A DNA stretch of 64,000 nt, taken from positions 1-64,000 of the forward strand of contig NZ_VRTY01000006.1 in assembly GCF_008017455.1 (NCBI RefSeq). Reading direction: 5' to 3'. This DNA is from Pontibacter qinzhouensis (GTDB taxonomy: Bacteria; Bacteroidota; Bacteroidia; Cytophagales; Hymenobacteraceae). Below, one piece after another: positions 60,671 to 64,000 of the stretch (the first letter of the stretch is position 1; each line of letters begins with the position of its first letter). Both the position numbers and the translations under genes were made by a program. The notes beneath the pieces are model-generated. The model was not told the DNA's origin. It did not search any database and saw only the letters and a program-made list of their open reading frames with translations.

Positions 60671-62680
60671 TCAGAACTTAATGGTTGGTGCCAGTATTTT
60701 AAACTCGGTGCGGCGGTTCTCCTGGTGCTCCTCTTCCGAGCATTTTACGCCGTCAACGCAGCGGTTCAGGATCATAGACTCGCCGTAACCTTTGGCAACA
60801 ATCCGGCTGCTCGGTATGCCTTTCGATACAATATAGTTTACAGCAGCCCGTGCCCGTGCATCTGATAAGATCTGGTTGTACCGGGCACTTTCGCGGCTAT
60901 CGGTATGGGAGCTGAGTTCTATCTTAATGGTTGGGTTCTCCTGCAGTGTGCGCACCAGTTTATCGAGTTCGCGTGCCGCATCTGGCCTTATCTCAGACTT
61001 GTTCAGGTCGTAGTAGATGTTTTTCAGCAGAATAGGCCTCTCCGGGGTGTCTCTGTTAAAATCTACTTCCAGGTTCAACGTGTCTGTTCTGGCATTGCAC
61101 TCCATCATCATGGTAACGGCATGTGTCAGGTAACCACCTTTGCTTCCCCGAATGGTATACTGCACGCCGCCCATCACATTAAAGAAGAAGCGCCCTCTGG
61201 CATCGGTAGCGACCTGCTCAAAAGTACCGGTTTCTTCGTTCAGCAGCTGCACGAGCGCGTTCTCTACAGGCACCTGCACTGTTTGCCTCGTTTTTCTGTC
61301 ACGAATGGTTTCTGCTACCACTCCTTGCACATTACACGGAATAGAAATGTAGCTGAAAGCATAAAGATCGTCGGAAGCACCAGCCTGCTGGCGCGCTGAG
61401 GTAAGCAAGCCTGCCTTTCCGGTACTGTCTACCAGCATCCCAAAATCGTCGGTAAAGGAGTTGAGCGGAAACGCCATGTTCTCTGCTCCCTGCCACCTGG
61501 TGTGCACGCCAATGGCTTTAAATATATCCAGGCCGCCCATACCCAGGTGCCCATCCGAAGAAAAGTAAAGTTCGCCATCGGCTCCTATGGTCGGAAAGCT
61601 CTCGCGGCCTGCGGTATTAATAGCTTCGCCAGCGTTCACAGGTTTGCTCCAGGTGCCGTTTTCCTGCCGCTCACAAAAATAAATGTCTGTGGCACCGAAG
61701 CCGCCTGGCATATCAGATACAAAATATAAATAGCGGCCATCTGGCGTTACAGCCGGGTGACCGACAGAGTAGGCATCGGGGCGGTTGTAGCGGAAAGGCT
61801 TTACGTTGTCCCACGTACCGTTTTTGTACTCGACTGTGTAAATTTCTAACCGGTTGGTTTCGAGGCTTGTATTACTGGTAAACCAGCTGGTAGGATCTGC
61901 GTTTCCTTTTCGGCGAACTCGTTTTTTGGAAGCCACTCTTGTAAAAAACAATAAGTTCTCCTGCTCCAGAAAAGCTGCCGGTCCGTTATGAAAACCAGTA
62001 TTAACAGGTGCCGGCAAGGCAACAGGCGAGCCCCAGGTAGAATCGGAGGTTGTTGGCGCAAAGTAAAGCTGAATATACCCATTGCCCGTCCAGGGAGAGC
62101 GTTGGGAGGAGTTAAGCCTGGAGGAAGTGGTATCGCCGGCGAGGCGGTCTGATGCAAATATAATCCCGCCCTTAAACTTTACCGGACTAAAATCTGCGCT
62201 GCCAGTGTTTACATTGTCGGCTTTCCTGATGGTGTAAGGTCTGGCTTGGTTTTGCCAGGCCAGAGCAGAGTCGCAGGCAGCTATTAATTTTGTGGCTACT
62301 TCTCTTTTACCGGTTGCCTTACTGCCATATGTTTGGTAGAGTTCCTTTGCCTTTTCCAGGTTGCCGTTATATTTGGCGGCATTGGCGTAGTGCAACAGGT
62401 TTACAGGGTCAGCATCCGGAAAGTTCACAGCCTGCGCATACCAGAATTCTGCCTCAGGGTTGTTGTTCATGAGCCGGTAACTGTCGGCGATGCGCTGTAC
62501 CACCGGCAGGCTTGGTTCACCTGCACTCAGTATATTTTTATAAGCTGCTACCGCTAAGGTGTACTCGTATTTTTCGAAATGTTTGTTGGCTTGCTTCAGT
62601 GCATGCTGAGCCGCAACTGGTTGTGCAGCGGCTACGACTAAGGCAAGCAACATTATTTTCAGGAATGGAATGATCTTCAT
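60671..62680 (-). CDS. PorE-like OmpA family protein with TPR and PD40 repeats
   Basis: A 669-residue exported protein, signal peptide ending PVAAQ. Layout: TPR-type helices (about 25-130), PD40/WD40-like beta-propeller (about 150-430; LYFVSDMPGGFGATDIY, LYFSSDGHLGMGGLDIF), a carboxypeptidase-regulatory-like domain (about 450-540) and a C-terminal OmpA peptidoglycan-binding domain (DLNKSEIRPDAARELDKLV, SSHTDSRESARYNQILSDARARAAVNYI). The architecture matches PorE, which anchors the type IX secretion system to peptidoglycan. It follows the PorP/SprF-like gene by 19 bases. Confidence 0.92.
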   Translation of the reverse strand: MKIIPFLKIMLLALVVAAAQPVAAQHALKQANKHFEKYEYTLAVAAYKNILSAGEPSLPVVQRIADSYRLMNNNPEAEFWYAQAVNFPDADPVNLLHYANAAKYNGNLEKAKELYQTYGSKATGKREVATKLIAACDSALAWQNQARPYTIRKADNVNTGSADFSPVKFKGGIIFASDRLAGDTTSSRLNSSQRSPWTGNGYIQLYFAPTTSDSTWGSPVALPAPVNTGFHNGPAAFLEQENLLFFTRVASKKRVRRKGNADPTSWFTSNTSLETNRLEIYTVEYKNGTWDNVKPFRYNRPDAYSVGHPAVTPDGRYLYFVSDMPGGFGATDIYFCERQENGTWSKPVNAGEAINTAGRESFPTIGADGELYFSSDGHLGMGGLDIFKAIGVHTRWQGAENMAFPLNSFTDDFGMLVDSTGKAGLLTSARQQAGASDDLYAFSYISIPCNVQGVVAETIRDRKTRQTVQVPVENALVQLLNEETGTFEQVATDARGRFFFNVMGGVQYTIRGSKGGYLTHAVTMMMECNARTDTLNLEVDFNRDTPERPILLKNIYYDLNKSEIRPDAARELDKLVRTLQENPTIKIELSSHTDSRESARYNQILSDARARAAVNYIVSKGIPSSRIVAKGYGESMILNRCVDGVKCSEEEHQENRRTEFKILAPTIKF

Positions 62681-62699
62681 TTTTTACGGCAAGTATGAA

Positions 62700-63665
62700 C
62701 TAGAAGAAGCGTGGAGATTGCGTACGCGTATCCTGCTTTTTAAAGAAGGTATACCCTACCGACACCTCATGACTCGGATACTCCCGCAGGTCGTTGAGCG
62801 TAATGTCGTAAGAGTACCCCAGTCGAAGGCTCGGCGTCAGGAACAGCTGCGCTATAAGGGCAAAGGCATTCTTTTTCTGCAGCTTATAATCTGCTGGCAT
62901 TTTATTGAACAGGGGTACGGCCGTTCGGTAAGAACCTCCGAACCAAACCCGGTCATATACCATTAAAAAAGAATTTAGATCGACTTTGGAAGGTCCTTTA
63001 AAATCGTCTTGCAACAGGAAACTCGGTTTAAAACGAAGCGCCGGACTCAGGTCGAAAACATACCCTGATGATAGAAAATACTGACGGGCCGGTGTGCCAA
63101 TAAGGGTGTTGCTACCTTTAAACGGCACCAGGTTGGCAGCCGAAAAGCCAGCATAAAAGCGCTCTGTATTAAAAAACACGCCTCCTCTTATGTCGGGCAG
63201 CAGCTCCGACTCACGGCCTGTCGGAATAGCTACATCCGGAATAATGGTACTGCCAGGCCGGAGTTTGGTGCCATCGAGGGTGTATTGCGCAAAGCCTCCT
63301 GCAAAGCCTACTGCAATTCTGGAAGTCTCGCTCAGGTTAAGGCGCACCGAGGCATTGCCATAGGCACTTAACTGTGTCTGGACTCCAATTTCATCGTTTA
63401 GTGCGCTAAAGCCAATGCCGAGTCTGCCGTTTCGGGTGAGCCCATCTATGCTGAGGGCCTGGGAGGTAGGAGAGCCTTCCAGCCCGGACCACTGGCTGCG
63501 GTGCGTTGCGTTTATGTTCAGCAACTCTTTACTACCCGTATAGGCCGGGTTTATGACCATTTCATTAAATATGTACTGGGTGTACTGTGGTGCCTGCTGG
63601 GCATATAGCACCGGAGCCAGCAGCACACCACAAAATGCCAGTACTTGTCGAATTATCCTTATCAT
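62700..63665 (-). CDS. PorP/SprF family type IX secretion membrane protein
   Basis: A 321-residue outer-membrane beta-barrel protein: signal peptide (ending LYAQQ), then the family core YTQYIFNEMVINPAYTGSKELLNINATHRSQWSGLEGSPTSQ and repeated strands (LRLGYSYDITLNDLREYPSHEVSVGYTF). SprF-like proteins help attach or export partner adhesins with C-terminal gliding-motility domains. The partner is the partial gene just upstream (13-base gap). Confidence 0.92.
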   Translation of the reverse strand: MIRIIRQVLAFCGVLLAPVLYAQQAPQYTQYIFNEMVINPAYTGSKELLNINATHRSQWSGLEGSPTSQALSIDGLTRNGRLGIGFSALNDEIGVQTQLSAYGNASVRLNLSETSRIAVGFAGGFAQYTLDGTKLRPGSTIIPDVAIPTGRESELLPDIRGGVFFNTERFYAGFSAANLVPFKGSNTLIGTPARQYFLSSGYVFDLSPALRFKPSFLLQDDFKGPSKVDLNSFLMVYDRVWFGGSYRTAVPLFNKMPADYKLQKKNAFALIAQLFLTPSLRLGYSYDITLNDLREYPSHEVSVGYTFFKKQDTRTQSPRFF

Positions 63666-63678
63666 TATGTTACTCCTA

Positions 63679-64000
63679 TTATCTCATGATCATCACAAAC
63701 CCTTTGTACACCTTGTCGCTGCCATCGCACTGTTTTACCCGAGCCATGTAGTAGTAAGTTCCCTCGCTCAGGTTATCGCCGGTCCAGTCGTTTTTGTAGT
63801 TGCTGCTTCGGTACACTTCGTTGCCCCAGCGGTTTATAATCGAAACTTCTGTGTTCGGGTAATTTCCTAAATTCTCGATGGCCCAGGTATCGTTGTTGCC
63901 GTCGTTGTTAGGAGAGAACACGTTCGGAAACTCCAGGTCGCTGGCTATCAGGCTCAGGTCTGGCGTTAACGAAACCGACTCGCTCAGGCAGGTACCATTG
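63679..64000 (-). CDS. Partial gliding-motility-associated C-terminal domain protein (type B T9SS cargo)
   Basis: The 3' end of a minus-strand gene, open to the right edge of the window, so its full length and start are unknown. The visible part has the CHU_C/type B sorting domain: FPNVFSPNNDGNNDTW, NRWGNEVYRSSNY, LSEGTYYYMARV, KGFVMIMR. Upstream codons (CLSESVSLTPDLSL) are typical of large SprB-like adhesins. It is followed by PorP/SprF and PorE-like genes, the usual partner arrangement. Confidence 0.9.
   Translation of the reverse strand, partial: NGTCLSESVSLTPDLSLIASDLEFPNVFSPNNDGNNDTWAIENLGNYPNTEVSIINRWGNEVYRSSNYKNDWTGDNLSEGTYYYMARVKQCDGSDKVYKGFVMIMR

Overview
The window looks like a chromosomal segment of a member of the Bacteroidota, most likely order Cytophagales (a Pontibacter/Hymenobacter-like genome; this is inferred from gene content, no search was run). 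Pointers are the type IX secretion genes (PorP/SprF, a PorE-like OmpA protein and a gliding-motility C-terminal domain protein at the right edge), a TonB receptor with a carboxypeptidase-like N-terminal domain, a DUF5686 protein, a FadL/GDSL pair, few Shine-Dalgarno sequences, and promoter-like boxes of the Bacteroidota TAnnTTTG type. About 50 protein genes are supported. No rRNA, tRNA, CRISPR array, insertion sequence or prophage was seen.

Layout. 0.2-2 kb: htpG on the minus strand. 2.3-6.6 kb: a metal-type outer-membrane uptake locus (small His-rich protein, TonB receptor, two tandem paralogous His-containing lipoproteins). 7.2-9.1 kb: nuoC, nuoB, nuoA on the minus strand; nuoD lies alone 35 kb away at 44.8 kb. 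9.6-14.4 kb: a hybrid histidine kinase, a Dabb-domain protein and an NtrC-type response regulator. 15.4-18.3 kb: polA. 18.6-21.2 kb: a FadL-like porin with a GDSL lipoprotein. 21.8-27.6 kb: thioredoxin-reductase-like enzyme, cyanophycinase, fatty acid hydroxylase, small proteins, ArfB. 27.9-32.4 kb: two trehalose-synthase-like GH13 enzymes flanking an LLM flavin oxidoreductase. 32.6-38.5 kb: YczE-like membrane protein, thioredoxin-NHL protein, a LemA/TPM/TPM cluster, a sugar nucleotidyltransferase. 38.7-46.9 kb: prolyl oligopeptidase, acyl-ACP thioesterase, GNAT, DUF4286, OmdA-like, NuoD, PAP2. 47-55.8 kb: DUF5686 protein, two AT-rich GT-C-like membrane proteins, an M16 peptidase pair. 56-64 kb: DUF72, RlpA, an unknown protein, an alpha/beta hydrolase and the type IX secretion genes.

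The most striking structure is not a gene. A family of about 21 intergenic repeats, nearly all 56-58 bp, is spread over the whole window. Each copy starts with ACCCTTGGC-like bases and ends with TTTTCATTAGAATAATT-like bases; the middle varies in sequence but hardly in length. Thirteen copies sit just downstream of a stop codon in the sense orientation, some touching it, and none lies inside a gene. They may act as 3'-end or terminator elements that spread like REP sequences. Other noncoding signals are a 27-bp perfect hairpin terminator, an 18-bp perfect inverted repeat upstream of the FadL gene, tandem hairpins after the hybrid kinase, two supported short genes (54 and 57 codons) and further low-confidence micro-ORFs.
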